A stretch of DNA of 64,000 bases from Sphingomonas folli (GTDB lineage Bacteria > Pseudomonadota > Alphaproteobacteria > Sphingomonadales > Sphingomonadaceae), in the NCBI RefSeq assembly GCF_019429525.1, contig NZ_JAHXZL010000012.1, forward strand, positions 62,001 through 126,000, given 5' to 3'. Both the position numbers and the translations under genes were made by a program. Under the pieces are notes generated by a model, which was given only the letters and a program-made list of their open reading frames with translations, was not told the DNA's origin and did not search any database. Below are positions 53,616 to 62,643 of the stretch, piece by piece; position 1 is the stretch's first letter; the number at the start of each line of letters is the position of its first letter.

Positions 53616-55217
53616 TCACTCCTCCAGATAGTGGAAGTAGCGGAAGTCGGCCGGCAGCCCCGCACCCGACATGTCCTGGCATGCCATGCCGACGAACGTC
53701 CCCGTGAAATTGGGAAAGCCCGGCAGCGTGGCCTCGTCGGAGAGCAGGTCCGCCGCGAAGGTCTCCGACAGCCAGGTCCATTCGTCCTCGTCAGCCCCAC
53801 GCACCGCGAATCGCAGGCGCTCGTGATCCACCTCGGCACGCAACGTCACGGGGCCGGCGCCGACCGCCACCGGCGCGCTCACCGCGCTCACGCCCTCTCC
53901 CAGCGGCAACACCGAGAGCACCTGCGCCAGTCGCTCGCCCGTGTCACCTACGGTGAGATGGAGGAAGTGGAACTTGGTCGCGTTATAATAGCATACCAGC
54001 CCCGCCGCCTGCTGGAAGTTGGCGGGCACATAGTCGAGCAGCGTCTCCGCCGCGTAGCGGAAGGCGAGCGGGCGGCGCGCGACCAGCGCCTGAGTGAAGT
54101 GGCTGCCGATCGTCTCGCGCCCGTGGAGTCGCAGCCAGCCCGGCCGCTCGACGAGGCTGAAGACCTGCTCCGGATGGGGCGTCCGCAGCCATTGGAACGC
54201 GGGTGGCAGCGCGGGGCCGGCGAACTCGTCGCGCTCGCACACCGGCGCCTCCTCACCGGCGGGCGTGCCGACCTCGGCGACGGGTAGCGCGTCGCCCGCG
54301 AGCGTCCGCAGCCAGCCGTCCTCACCCCAGCGCATCGGCTGGATCGCGGTCTCGCGGCCCAGCACGCAGCGGTCGCTCGCGGGCAGCGGGCGGCCGCACA
54401 GGTAGGTGAGCCAGGTGGTGCCGTCCGGCGCCTCGACCAGGTCGCCGTGGCCGGTCCGCTGCAGCGGCGCGTCCGGCCGATCCTTGGCGGTCAGGACCGG
54501 CCCGTCGGGGTGAGTCTCATACGGGCCGAACAGGTCGCGCGACCGCGCCATCACCACCGCGTGGTTGCGCTCGGTGCCGCCCTCCGCGACGAGGAGGTGA
54601 TACCAGCCGCCGCGCCTGTAGAGGTGCGGCCCCTCGGTGAAGCCCAGCGCCGTGCCCTGGAAGATGACGCGGCGCTCGCCGACCAGGCGGCCGGCGCCGC
54701 GGTCCAGCTCCTGCGCGACGATGCCGCCGAAGCGGCCGCGCCCGGGGCGATGGTCCCACAGCATGTTGAGCAGCCAGCTGCGCCCGTCGTCGTCGTGGAA
54801 CAGCGCGGGATCGAAGCCGCTGCTGTTGAGACGAACCGGATCGGACCAGTCGCCGTCGATCCGATCGCACCACACCCAGTAATTGTGGAAGTCGCGCAGC
54901 GACACGCCCGCCGCGCCGCCGACCGTGGTGCGGCCGTAGCGCTTCACGTCGGTGTAGACGAGGTGGAAGCGGCCGTCGGCGTAGCTGAGGTCGGCGGCCC
55001 AGACGCCGCAGGAATCCGGGTCGCCGCGCAGGTCGATCTGGCTCGGGCGGTTCAGCGGGCGAGTCACCAGCCGCCAGTCGGCGAGATCGCGCGAGTGGTG
55101 GATCTGCACGCCGGGGAACCACTCGAAGGTCGAGGTGGCGAGGTAATAATCCTCGCCGACCCGCACGATGGAGGGGTCGGGATTGAACCCGCGCAGGATG
55201 GGGTTGCGGATGGTCAT
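53616..55217 (-). CDS. GH43 beta-xylosidase
   Basis: 533 aa, cytoplasmic (no signal peptide). Two-domain GH43 xylosidase: propeller with NPILRGFNPDPSIVRVGEDY (base Asp14), STFEWFPGVQIHHSRDL, SSGFDPALFHDDDGRSW, and TEGPHLYRRGGWYHLL with the general acid Glu; C-terminal beta-sandwich (FQWLRTPHPEQVFSL ... GMACQDMSG). Hydrolyses xylo-oligosaccharides or aryl arabinosides. Coupled to the MFS gene by ATGA overlap and ends 13 bases from the coaBC stop, convergent. Confidence 0.94.
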   Translation of the reverse strand: MTIRNPILRGFNPDPSIVRVGEDYYLATSTFEWFPGVQIHHSRDLADWRLVTRPLNRPSQIDLRGDPDSCGVWAADLSYADGRFHLVYTDVKRYGRTTVGGAAGVSLRDFHNYWVWCDRIDGDWSDPVRLNSSGFDPALFHDDDGRSWLLNMLWDHRPGRGRFGGIVAQELDRGAGRLVGERRVIFQGTALGFTEGPHLYRRGGWYHLLVAEGGTERNHAVVMARSRDLFGPYETHPDGPVLTAKDRPDAPLQRTGHGDLVEAPDGTTWLTYLCGRPLPASDRCVLGRETAIQPMRWGEDGWLRTLAGDALPVAEVGTPAGEEAPVCERDEFAGPALPPAFQWLRTPHPEQVFSLVERPGWLRLHGRETIGSHFTQALVARRPLAFRYAAETLLDYVPANFQQAAGLVCYYNATKFHFLHLTVGDTGERLAQVLSVLPLGEGVSAVSAPVAVGAGPVTLRAEVDHERLRFAVRGADEDEWTWLSETFAADLLSDEATLPGFPNFTGTFVGMACQDMSGAGLPADFRYFHYLEE

Positions 55218-56455
55218 GACGGCTTTCGGATGTTCGTCCAGAGCAGCGCGGCGCCGGCGAGGTCGAGCAGGCCGAGCAGGATGAAGAAGGGCTGGTAGCC
55301 GACCTGGTCGACCATCGATCCCAGCACCAGCGTGAAGATGAGCACGCCCAGATTGGCCGCGGTGCCCGAGATCCCGGTCGCGGTCGCCACCTGGTCCTGC
55401 GGGAACAGATCGGACACCATCGTGATCACCGTCACCGAGAGCGTCTGATGCGCGAAGCCGCCGAGACACAGCAGCGCCACCGCGGCCACCGGGCTGGTCA
55501 CGCTGCCGACGAAGATCATGCCCGTCATCAGCACCGCGCCGAGCGTGAAGGCGCCGCGCCGCGCGTCGATCAGCTCCACGCCGCGCCGCTGCAGCCAGGC
55601 GACCACCGCCGGCCCGAAGAGGCAGCCGAGGTCGGCGGCGAGGAAAGGCAGCCAGGCGAACAGCGCGATCTGCTTGAGATCGAAGTGGCGCGCCTGGACG
55701 AGGTACAAGGGCATCCACAGCGAGAGCATGCCCCAGACCGGATCGGCGAGGAAGCGCGCGGCGGCGATCGCCCAGAGGTTGCGACGGCGCAGCAGCTCAC
55801 CCAGCGGCGGCCGGCGGCGTCGCTGCGCCAGCGCCGCCTCCTGCCCGTCCGCGATCAGCTGTCGCTCGCGCGCCGAGACCAGCCGGTGGCGCGCGGGCGG
55901 CGCGTACCACAGCAGCCAGGCGACGACCCACAATAGCCCCAGCCCGCCCGCGACGAAGAAGGCGGCGCGCCAGCTGTGATGGAAGACCGCCCAGGCGACC
56001 AGCGGCGGCGCGAAGACCGCGCCGAAGGAGGCGCCGATCTGGTAGATGCCACCCGCCACGCCGCGCTCGCGCGCGGGGAACCACTCCGCCACCACCTTCA
56101 TCCCGGCGGGCTGCGCCGAGCCCTCGACGAGCCCGAGCGCGCCGCGAAGGCCGGCGAAGCCGAGCCAACCGGTCGCCAGCCCGTGGCCGACGGTGATCAG
56201 CGACCACATCGCGACGAACAACGTGAAGCCGATCTTCAGCCCGATCACGTCGAGCAGATAGCCCGCCACGGGCTGGAACATGATGCCGAGCTGGAAGGCG
56301 CCAGTGATCCAGGAATATTGCGCCGAGGAGATCGCCTGCTCGGCCATGATCGCAGGGGCGGCGACGCCCAGCACGCTGCGCGCGAGATAGTTGATCACCA
56401 TCGCGCCGACGAACAGCGCGATGATCGTCCAGCGCACATAGGGAAACCGCGTCAC
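55214..56455 (-). CDS. MFS transporter, hexuronate/aldonate type
   Basis: 413 aa, GTG start. Twelve membrane helices. The anion:cation symporter (ACS/ExuT) style is visible in INYLARSVLGVAAPAI, GLRGALGLVEGSAQPAGMKV and EWFPARERGVAGGIYQIGAS. Probably imports uronic-acid-decorated xylo-oligosaccharides or hexuronates, given the downstream xylosidase. A LacI-type operator lies 12 bases before the start. Confidence 0.9.
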   Translation of the reverse strand: MTRFPYVRWTIIALFVGAMVINYLARSVLGVAAPAIMAEQAISSAQYSWITGAFQLGIMFQPVAGYLLDVIGLKIGFTLFVAMWSLITVGHGLATGWLGFAGLRGALGLVEGSAQPAGMKVVAEWFPARERGVAGGIYQIGASFGAVFAPPLVAWAVFHHSWRAAFFVAGGLGLLWVVAWLLWYAPPARHRLVSARERQLIADGQEAALAQRRRRPPLGELLRRRNLWAIAAARFLADPVWGMLSLWMPLYLVQARHFDLKQIALFAWLPFLAADLGCLFGPAVVAWLQRRGVELIDARRGAFTLGAVLMTGMIFVGSVTSPVAAVALLCLGGFAHQTLSVTVITMVSDLFPQDQVATATGISGTAANLGVLIFTLVLGSMVDQVGYQPFFILLGLLDLAGAALLWTNIRKPS

Positions 56456-56466
56456 CCGCCCTCCTC

Positions 56467-56478
56467 GGTAACGTTACC
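56467..56478. promoter_or_regulatory. LacI-family operator
   Basis: Perfect 12-bp palindrome GGTAACGTTACC with the central CG expected for LacI/GalR operators. It is placed between the divergent MFS start (56455) and lacI-type gene (56644), so the regulator probably represses the MFS-xylosidase unit from here and may control itself. Confidence 0.75.
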
Positions 56479-56643
56479 AGCATCCTCGTACGCCGTCGGA
56501 GGCGAGGCTGACAAGCGCTCGCTAGCAGATCGCGGCGCGATCGACGCCATTGACGCGCCCGGCCACCGCGATGCACGTCTCTCGCCGAGAGGTGCCGACG
56601 GCGGTCGACGGCGCGGAGACACGGCGCGGAGACAGGTACCGAC

Positions 56644-57693
56644 GTGCCCCAGCCGAGAGGACGTCGCCGCGGGGTGACGATCATCGACGTGGCCAAACAG
56701 GCCGGCGTGTCGCCGATGACGGTCTCGCGCGTGATCAACGGCGACCCGGGCGTGCGCGATGAGACCCGCGTGCTGGTCAACGCGACGGTCCGTGAGCTCA
56801 ACTACACGCCCAATCTCTCGGCGCGCAGCCTCGTCACCTCGCGCGAGCTGCGCATCGGCGTGATCTACGCCAACCCCAGCGCTGCCTTCATGAGCGGCTT
56901 CCTCGCCGGCGTGTTCGAGGAGGCGTCGGCGCGCGCGGCGCAGCTGATCCTGCTCAAGGGCAAGCACGGCGGCGTCCCGACGCACGCCGAGATCGAGCAG
57001 CTGATCGGCTCCGGGATCGGCGGCGTGATCCTCACCCCGCCGCTCGGCGAGTCGGGGGCGGTGCGGCAGATCCTGCGCGATGCCGGGCTGCCGATGGCGG
57101 TGGTGGCGGGGCGCGCGGCCGATGCCATCTCGGTCGGGATCGACGACCGGCGCGCCGCGCACGACATGACGCGCCACCTGATCGCGCTGGGCCATCGGCG
57201 GATCGGCTTCATCACCGGCAATCCCGACCAGTCCGCCAGCGCCGAGCGGCTCGCCGGCTTCACCGACGCTTCGAACGACGCCGGGGTCGAGACCTGCGTC
57301 GCGCAGGGTGACTTCAGCTACGCCTCCGGGCTGATCGCGGGCGAGAGGTTGCTCGAGACCGCCGCCCCGCCCAGCGCGATCTTCGCGAGCAACGACGACA
57401 TGGCCGCGGCGGTCGTCTCGGTGGCGCACCGCCGCCACCTCGACGTGCCGCGTGACCTGACGGTCGCGGGCATGGACGACAGCATCGCCGCGACCACCTT
57501 GTGGCCGCCGCTGACGACGATCCGCCAGCCAGTGCAGGAGCTGGCGGGCGAGGCGCTGCGGCTGCTGATCGACGAGATGCGCGCGGCGCAGGGGAAAGGC
57601 GCGCGCTGCGTCGCGCGCGTCCTCGACCATGTGCTGGTGGAGCGCGAGTCGACCGCGCCGCCGCTGCGGCAGGATCCGGCCAGCGACCGCTGA
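56644..57693 (+). CDS. LacI-family transcriptional regulator
   Basis: 349 aa, GTG start. HTH VTIIDVAKQAGVSPMTVSRV, hinge NYTPNLSARSLVTSRELRIG, and the periplasmic-binding-protein-like sugar domain (DDRRAAHDMTRHLIALGHRR, IFASNDDMAAAVVSVAH, TVAGMDDSIAATTLWPPLTT). Likely sensor for xylose/uronate-type sugars that controls the divergent MFS-GH43 operon through the palindrome at 56467. Confidence 0.94.
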   Translation: MPQPRGRRRGVTIIDVAKQAGVSPMTVSRVINGDPGVRDETRVLVNATVRELNYTPNLSARSLVTSRELRIGVIYANPSAAFMSGFLAGVFEEASARAAQLILLKGKHGGVPTHAEIEQLIGSGIGGVILTPPLGESGAVRQILRDAGLPMAVVAGRAADAISVGIDDRRAAHDMTRHLIALGHRRIGFITGNPDQSASAERLAGFTDASNDAGVETCVAQGDFSYASGLIAGERLLETAAPPSAIFASNDDMAAAVVSVAHRRHLDVPRDLTVAGMDDSIAATTLWPPLTTIRQPVQELAGEALRLLIDEMRAAQGKGARCVARVLDHVLVERESTAPPLRQDPASDR

Positions 57694-57953
57694 CGCGGGC
57701 GCCTCGCTCGTGACCCTGGCCCCTTGCCCGCGCGAAGGCCCGGCCGCGGTCGACCGCACGATGCGGGTCCAGCCACGAGAACGTCAGCGCCCTGGCCGCG
57801 TCGGAGCAGCTGAACGACGACCAGCGACCGGCTGTTCAAACATGGTCGCCGCTCCAATCTCGCGGGCACGTCCCGCCCGACCGTCTCGGCCGGTGGCAGC
57901 ACCGCGGCCGACGCGCTAAGGCGCGGTGAGGCGGACGAAGGATCACGGGGCTG
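57694..57953. other. Intergenic, no gene seen
   Basis: 260 bases between the LacI gene and dut. Only Arg/Pro-rich shadow frames. It should hold the dut promoter. Confidence 0.4.
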
Positions 57954-58469
57954 ATGACGGAACGGGATAAAACGCGGGCGGTGGAGCTGCGCGTCGTCGA
58001 CGAGCGGCTTCACGACTGGGGGCTGCCGCGCTACCAGACCGACATGGCGGCGGGGATCGACCTGCACGCCTGCATCGACGCGCCGCTGACGCTCCAGCCG
58101 CAGGCGCCCGCGGTGCTGATCCCCTCGGGCATCGCGCTGCTGATGAACGACCCCTATATGGCCGCGATGCTGCTCGCGCGATCCGGTCTCGGTCACAAGA
58201 AGGGCCTGATCCTCGGTCAGTCGGTCGGGCTGATCGACGCCGACTACGCCGACCAGATCTACATCAGCGCGTGGCTGCGCACCCCGCCGGGTTCCGAGCC
58301 GCTGGTGATCGAGCCGGGCGACCGCGTCGCGCAGCTGGTGTTCGTGCCGATCCTCCGGCCGGCGCTGCGCGTGGTCGAGACCTTCTCGTCCGAAACGGGT
58401 CGTGGCCTTGGCGGGTTCGGCTCGACCGGTTACGGTAGCGCCTCGGCACGGTCGCCCGCGAGCGAGTGA
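57954..58469 (+). CDS. dut: dUTP diphosphatase
   Basis: 171 aa, trimeric dUTPase. Motifs: YQTDMAAGIDLHACI (I), LLARSGLGHKKGLIL (II), GLIDADYADQIYIS (III), PGDRVAQLVFVPI (IV), and the C-terminal GRGLGGFGSTGYGS (V) with the expected glycine-rich arm. Prevents uracil incorporation into DNA and makes dUMP. Slightly longer N-terminus than usual. Confidence 0.96.
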   Translation: MTERDKTRAVELRVVDERLHDWGLPRYQTDMAAGIDLHACIDAPLTLQPQAPAVLIPSGIALLMNDPYMAAMLLARSGLGHKKGLILGQSVGLIDADYADQIYISAWLRTPPGSEPLVIEPGDRVAQLVFVPILRPALRVVETFSSETGRGLGGFGSTGYGSASARSPASE

Positions 58470-58590
58470 AAGGAGCCCGGACGGACATCTCGATGATCGA
58501 TGGCGACTTGTACCAGCGCCGCGCTCGCGACCTCGTCCGATCGGTCGGGCGGGAGCGTGCCTGTTTCCCGCCCCACGCGATGATCGGCCG

Positions 58591-58953
58591 GTGAGCGTCG
58601 CGCTCGCGCTGCTGCTGCAGGCGTCGCCGCTGGCGCCGCCGACCGACTGGGGCGCGCTCCAGCAGGTGCCTCTGCTGCGCCGCTGGGAACCGGGCGAGCA
58701 GGTCATCGCCTTCGTCCGCGGCGAGGTCCGCGCCGGGCGCTGCGCCACGCCCGACACCAACCGGGTCACGGTCGACTTCGTCGTCTTCCTCGGCGCCGAG
58801 GGGCAGGTGCGGCGGATCGTGCCGCGCGCGATCGACTGCCCGACGGTGGAGCAATATGCCTCGGGGCTGACACTGCGCGCGATGCGCGGCAACGTCGCCG
58901 ACGTGCCCGCCGCCGGCTGGTATCGCAGCTCGATCACGTTCGACTGGTCGTGA
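58591..58953 (+). CDS. Small exported hypothetical protein
   Basis: 120 aa from a GTG at 58591; the longer frame to 58402 is inside and after dut and not likely. The hydrophobic start (SVALALLLQASPLAPP) suggests export. A beta-rich body follows (VTVDFVVFLGAEGQVRRIVP, YRSSITFDW), with two cysteines (RCATPD, DCPTVEQY) that may pair. The fold pattern faintly recalls TonB C-terminal-type domains. Its stop overlaps the next GTG. Confidence 0.6.
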   Translation: MSVALALLLQASPLAPPTDWGALQQVPLLRRWEPGEQVIAFVRGEVRAGRCATPDTNRVTVDFVVFLGAEGQVRRIVPRAIDCPTVEQYASGLTLRAMRGNVADVPAAGWYRSSITFDWS

Positions 58954-59711
58954 CCCTCACCCCCGACGAACTCGCGCGCTACGCGCGCCACATCGTGCTG
59001 CCCGAGGTGGGCGGGGTCGGCCAGCTGCGGCTGCGGCGCGCGCGCGTGGTGGTGATCGGTGCCGGTGGGATCGGCTCGCCCGTGCTCCACTATCTCGGCG
59101 CCGCCGGCGTGGGGCAGCTCGACGTGGTCGACGACGATCGGGTCGACGCCAGCAACCTCCAGCGCCAGACGCTCTACACCACCGCCGATCTGGGCGTGCA
59201 CAAGGCCGAGGCAGCGGTCGCGGCGGTGGCGCGGCTCAACCCGCACGTGATGCTGCGCCCGCTGGTCTCGCGGGTCGACCGCGCCAGCGCGGCGGCGCTG
59301 CTCGACGGCGCCGACGCGGTGATCGACGGCAGCGACAATTTCGACACGCGGTTCGCGGTGGCCGACGCCGCGCTGGCGCTGCGCGTGCCGCTCGTCTCGG
59401 CCGCGGTCGGGCGGTTCGAGGGCCAGGTCGGCGTGTTCCGCGGCTGGGAGCCGGATCGGCCGTGCTACCGCTGCTTCGTCGGCGGCGCGCCGCAGCGCGA
59501 CGGGCTCACCTGCGCCGAGGAGGGCGTGCTCGGGCCGGTCACCGGGGTGGTCGGCAGCCTCGCCGCGCTCGAGGTGATCCGCCAGCTGGCACCGTTCGGC
59601 GAGGACAGCGCGGGCAAGCTGGTGCTGATCGACCTGCTCGCCCTGCGCTTCCGCACGCTGGCGCTGCCCAAGGATCCCGGCTGCCCGGCGTGCGGGGCGC
59701 GCGCCGACTGA
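58950..59711 (+). CDS. MoeB/ThiF-family adenylyltransferase
   Basis: 253 aa, E1-like enzyme. Start TPDELARYARHIVLPEVGG, nucleotide loop VVVIGAGGIGSPVLHYLGAA, DDDRVDASNLQRQ, DGSDNFDTRF, and zinc cysteines CYRCF ... CPACGA. Adenylates the C-terminus of a MoaD/ThiS-type sulfur carrier for molybdopterin or thiamine synthesis. Without a rhodanese domain and without neighbours of either pathway, MoeB or ThiF cannot be decided. Confidence 0.92.
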   Translation: MTLTPDELARYARHIVLPEVGGVGQLRLRRARVVVIGAGGIGSPVLHYLGAAGVGQLDVVDDDRVDASNLQRQTLYTTADLGVHKAEAAVAAVARLNPHVMLRPLVSRVDRASAAALLDGADAVIDGSDNFDTRFAVADAALALRVPLVSAAVGRFEGQVGVFRGWEPDRPCYRCFVGGAPQRDGLTCAEEGVLGPVTGVVGSLAALEVIRQLAPFGEDSAGKLVLIDLLALRFRTLALPKDPGCPACGARAD

Positions 59712-59795
59712 CCGAGCGGCGTTGCCGCGGGCGCGGGCGCCGGAGGCGGCGCGCCGCGCTCACCGGCCTGTCGCCCGCGCCCGCGGGGCCGAGCC

Positions 59796-60665
59796 TTACC
59801 CCAGCCGCTGCTGCGCGAAGGCGCGCACCGCCGGGCCGATGTCGTCGCGCGCCAGCGCCAGCGCGAGATTGGCCATGATGAAGCCGGTCTTGTCGCCGCA
59901 GTCGAAACGCTCGCCGTCGAAGGTGAAGCCGTGGAACGGCTGCTGGCCGATCAGCTTGGCCATCGCGTCGGTGAGCTGGATCTCGCCGCCCGCGCCGGTC
60001 TCCTTGGCGTCGAGGATCTGCATCACCTCGGGCTGGAGGATGTAGCGCCCGGGGATCATCAGGTTGGACGGGGCGGAACCGGCGGCGGGCTTCTCGACGA
60101 GCGCGGTCACCTCGGTCAGCGCGCCATCGCGCTGCCCCGGCGAAATGATGCCGTATTTGTTGGTCTCCTCGGGGGCGACCTCGAGCGCGCCGATCACATT
60201 GCCGCCGACCTGCTGATAGGCGTCGACCATCTGCTTGAGGAAGTTGGGCGAGCCCACCATCAGCTCGTCGGGCAGCAGCACCGCGAACGGCTCGTCGCCG
60301 ACGATCTCGCGCGCGCACCACACCGCGTGGCCGAGGCCGAGCGGCTCCTGCTGGCGGACATAGACCGGCGAGCCGGGCTGCTGGCGGATCGTCTCGATCA
60401 CCGCGAGGCTCTTGCCGCGCGCGCGCATCGTCGTCTCGAGCTCGAACGAGACGTCGAAATGATCCTCCAGCGCGCCCTTGCCGCGCCCGGTGACGAAGAT
60501 CAGCTGCTCGATGCCGGCCTCGAGCGCCTCCTCGACGGCATATTGGATCAGCGGCTTGTCGACGACCGTCAGCATCTCCTTCGGCATCGCCTTGGTCGCG
60601 GGGAGGAAGCGCGTCCCCAGTCCGGCGACGGGGAAAATGGCCTTGCGCACGGGCTTGATGGTCAT
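59796..60665 (-). CDS. galU: UTP-glucose-1-phosphate uridylyltransferase
   Basis: 289 aa. Nucleotide loop RKAIFPVAGLGTRFLPATKA, LPDELMVGSPNFLKQMVDAY, EKPAAGSAPSNLMIPGRYIL, FDGERFDCGDKTGFI are GalU motifs. Makes UDP-glucose for exopolysaccharide and glycolipid synthesis. A GAGGA lies close before the ATG at 60665. Divergent from the phosphatase gene. Confidence 0.95.
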   Translation of the reverse strand: MTIKPVRKAIFPVAGLGTRFLPATKAMPKEMLTVVDKPLIQYAVEEALEAGIEQLIFVTGRGKGALEDHFDVSFELETTMRARGKSLAVIETIRQQPGSPVYVRQQEPLGLGHAVWCAREIVGDEPFAVLLPDELMVGSPNFLKQMVDAYQQVGGNVIGALEVAPEETNKYGIISPGQRDGALTEVTALVEKPAAGSAPSNLMIPGRYILQPEVMQILDAKETGAGGEIQLTDAMAKLIGQQPFHGFTFDGERFDCGDKTGFIMANLALALARDDIGPAVRAFAQQRLG

Positions 60666-60868
60666 TCGGTCCTCCTGATGGCGCCGGCTGTGTACCGGCC
60701 GCCGTGGTTCGCGGCAAACCGTTAGCGTGCGCGTAACGGTGCCTCTAGCCGATTCGTGTTGCGCTGCACCAAATCCGGGCCGTATGGGACGAGGAAGCGC
60801 GGTTGCCCCGTGCCGGCGCCGCGCCTATGGCGGCGCGTTTCCGCTCCCGTGCCGGCACTTCCGCGACC

Positions 60869-61627
60869 ATGCTGTCCAAGTTCCTCCGCCCTTCCCGCCC
60901 GGCTCCCGCCGCGAGCTTCTCGGTCGCGCCCGGCGAGCGCCTCTACGCGATCGGCGACGTTCACGGCTGCCTCGACGAGTTGGAGCGACTGCTCACGCTG
61001 ATCGACGCCGACGACGCCGCCCGCTCGCCCGCCCGCACATCGCTGATCTTCCTCGGCGATCTCGTCGATCGAGGGCCCGATTCGGCCGGCGTCGTGGCGC
61101 GCCTGCTCGACCGCGCGCGCGAGCGCCCGCCGATCCGCTTCCTCAAAGGGAATCACGAGGAGGTGTTCCTGCTGGCGCTCGCGGGCGATCGCGAGGCGCT
61201 GCGGCTGTTCTGCCGCGTCGGCGGCCGCGAGACGCTGATGAGCTACGGCCTGACCCGCAAGGAATATGACGCGCTCGGCTACGATGAGCTGTCGGAGCGC
61301 TTGCCCGACCTGGTGCCCCCGTCGCACCGCGATTTTCTCGAGAGCTTCGAGGACCTCATCGTCTCCGGCGACTATGCCTTCGTCCACGCGGGCGTCCGTC
61401 CCGAGGTGCCGCTGGAGGAGCAGGTGGCGTCGGACCTGCGCTGGATCCGCGGCAGCTTCCTCGACTATCGCCGCCCGCACCCGAAGATGATCGTCCACGG
61501 CCACACGATCACCGAGGATGTCGAGCGCCGCGCCAACCGCATCGGGATCGACACGGGCGCCTATGCCAGCGGCAAGCTCAGCGCGCTGGGGATCGAGGGC
61601 GCGGAGAGCTGGACGCTGCAGACCTGA
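60869..61627 (+). CDS. Serine/threonine (PPP-type) metallophosphatase
   Basis: 252 aa from the ATG at 60869 (open further upstream; no clear ribosome binding site). PPP signatures: YAIGDVHGCLDELERLL (GDxHG), FLGDLVDRGPDS (GDxVDRG), FLKGNHEEVFL (GNHE), FVHAGVRPEVP and IVHGHTI. Binds two metals; related to ApaH/PrpA-like phosphatases of sphingomonads. Substrate unknown, probably phosphoproteins or diadenosine polyphosphates. Confidence 0.9.
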   Translation: MLSKFLRPSRPAPAASFSVAPGERLYAIGDVHGCLDELERLLTLIDADDAARSPARTSLIFLGDLVDRGPDSAGVVARLLDRARERPPIRFLKGNHEEVFLLALAGDREALRLFCRVGGRETLMSYGLTRKEYDALGYDELSERLPDLVPPSHRDFLESFEDLIVSGDYAFVHAGVRPEVPLEEQVASDLRWIRGSFLDYRRPHPKMIVHGHTITEDVERRANRIGIDTGAYASGKLSALGIEGAESWTLQT

Positions 61628-61734
61628 TCGCGCCGTGGCCAATATACCATGCGATGACCATAATCGCGCAATCGCCCCCTTGCTTTTCGCCTTCGCCTCG
61701 GTAAGTGACAGGCGGAATGCAAAGGGAGTTTGAC

Positions 61735-61980
61735 ATGCGTCTTGCCAAGTACATGCTCGCCGCTGCCGCCGCCACGATGGCGGTTGCTCCGGCGGTCGCC
61801 GCCCCGGCCAATCCGGCGGCCAGCCTGTCGGTCGCCAAGTCGGCTCGCGCCGGCTCGGCCTCGGCGAAGAAGAACGACGTCGCCGGCGGCGGCATCATCG
61901 TCGCGGTCCTCGCGGCCGCCGCGGTGGTCGCGGGTATCGTCGTCGTCGCCGACGAGGACGACAGCTCGGACAGCAACTGA
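61735..61980 (+). CDS. Small exported, membrane-anchored protein
   Basis: 81 aa from the ATG at 61735, preceded by AGGGAG. Signal peptide (LAKYMLAAAAATMAVAPAVA), a basic polar middle, a C-terminal hydrophobic segment (GGIIVAVLAAAAVVAGIVVV) and an acidic tail (ADEDDSSDSN). Such small proteins are common in sphingomonads; no function known. A strong terminator follows within 30 bases. Confidence 0.75.
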   Translation: MRLAKYMLAAAAATMAVAPAVAAPANPAASLSVAKSARAGSASAKKNDVAGGGIIVAVLAAAAVVAGIVVVADEDDSSDSN

Positions 61981-62008
61981 GCTGAACCTTCTCCCTCGGG
62001 AGTGAGAG

Positions 62009-62037
62009 ATAGCGGCCTTCGGGCCGCTATTTTTTTT
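62009..62037 (+). terminator. Rho-independent terminator
   Basis: Perfect 9-bp stem ATAGCGGCC / GGCCGCTAT with a TTCG tetraloop, followed by eight T. Ends the transcript of 61735-61980. Confidence 0.93.
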
Positions 62038-62330
62038 GTGCGTCCGCCGGAGAGAGATGGTGAGACGGCGTCTTCCTCGCCGGGCCGTCGAGCGCATCTC
62101 TCCTCGGCACCGGCTGCCCCTCGTCCGCGGCCATGATGCTCCAGCTCCCGTTCCCGGGTCCGCGCGAACCCAGCGATGATCCTTACCGCTTGAACCGCCA
62201 GTGTGCTCCTGCACACGCAGGAGTCCAGGGCGACGAAGTCTGTCCTCGCGGCGCTGGGCTCCGGCGGCCACCGACCGGAGCACGGTTCGGCTTCGATGCA
62301 TCGCATCCCAGCGCTGCGCCTGGATCGCCT
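62038..62330. other. Intergenic, repeat debris
   Basis: No gene. It contains pieces resembling the intergenic repeat family, for example TGCTCCTGCACACGCAGGAG (62211-62224 region) and CGGAGCACGG (62277-62286). It looks like an accumulation site of repeats between the terminator and copy 3. Confidence 0.5.
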
Positions 62331-62466
62331 AGAGTCTGATCCATCTGGTGTGATCCAGCGTGGTGCTCCTGCGGACGCAGAAGCCAAGAGCAACGGGCGT
62401 CACGCCTGCGGCCCTGGTCTCCGGCCTTCGCCGGAGCACGGATCAATGGAGGTGGATCAGCCTCTA
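62331..62466. repeat. Palindromic intergenic repeat, copy 3 (inverted)
   Basis: Read on the minus strand it begins CTGATCCACCTCCATTGATC, then CCGTGCTCCGGCG, CCGGAGACCAGGGCCGCAGG, the same blocks as the copies at 38803 and 44984. The other end has TCTGATCCATCTGG as its outer arm. No gene lies in the further 180 bases up to 62643. Confidence 0.7.
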
Positions 62467-62643
62467 GGTCCCGCGCGTGCGGGAACACGTGGTGGCGAAG
62501 ACACCGGTCGACAGACCGTAGAACGCGCGCCGAGAGCCTCGGCCATGCGGCGTCGTCACCGACCGCCGCCTGAGGCGGCCCGCCAACGACAAAGGGCGAC
62601 CTCTCGGCCGCCCCTTCATCTCACCCCATGATCGTCGCCGCGA

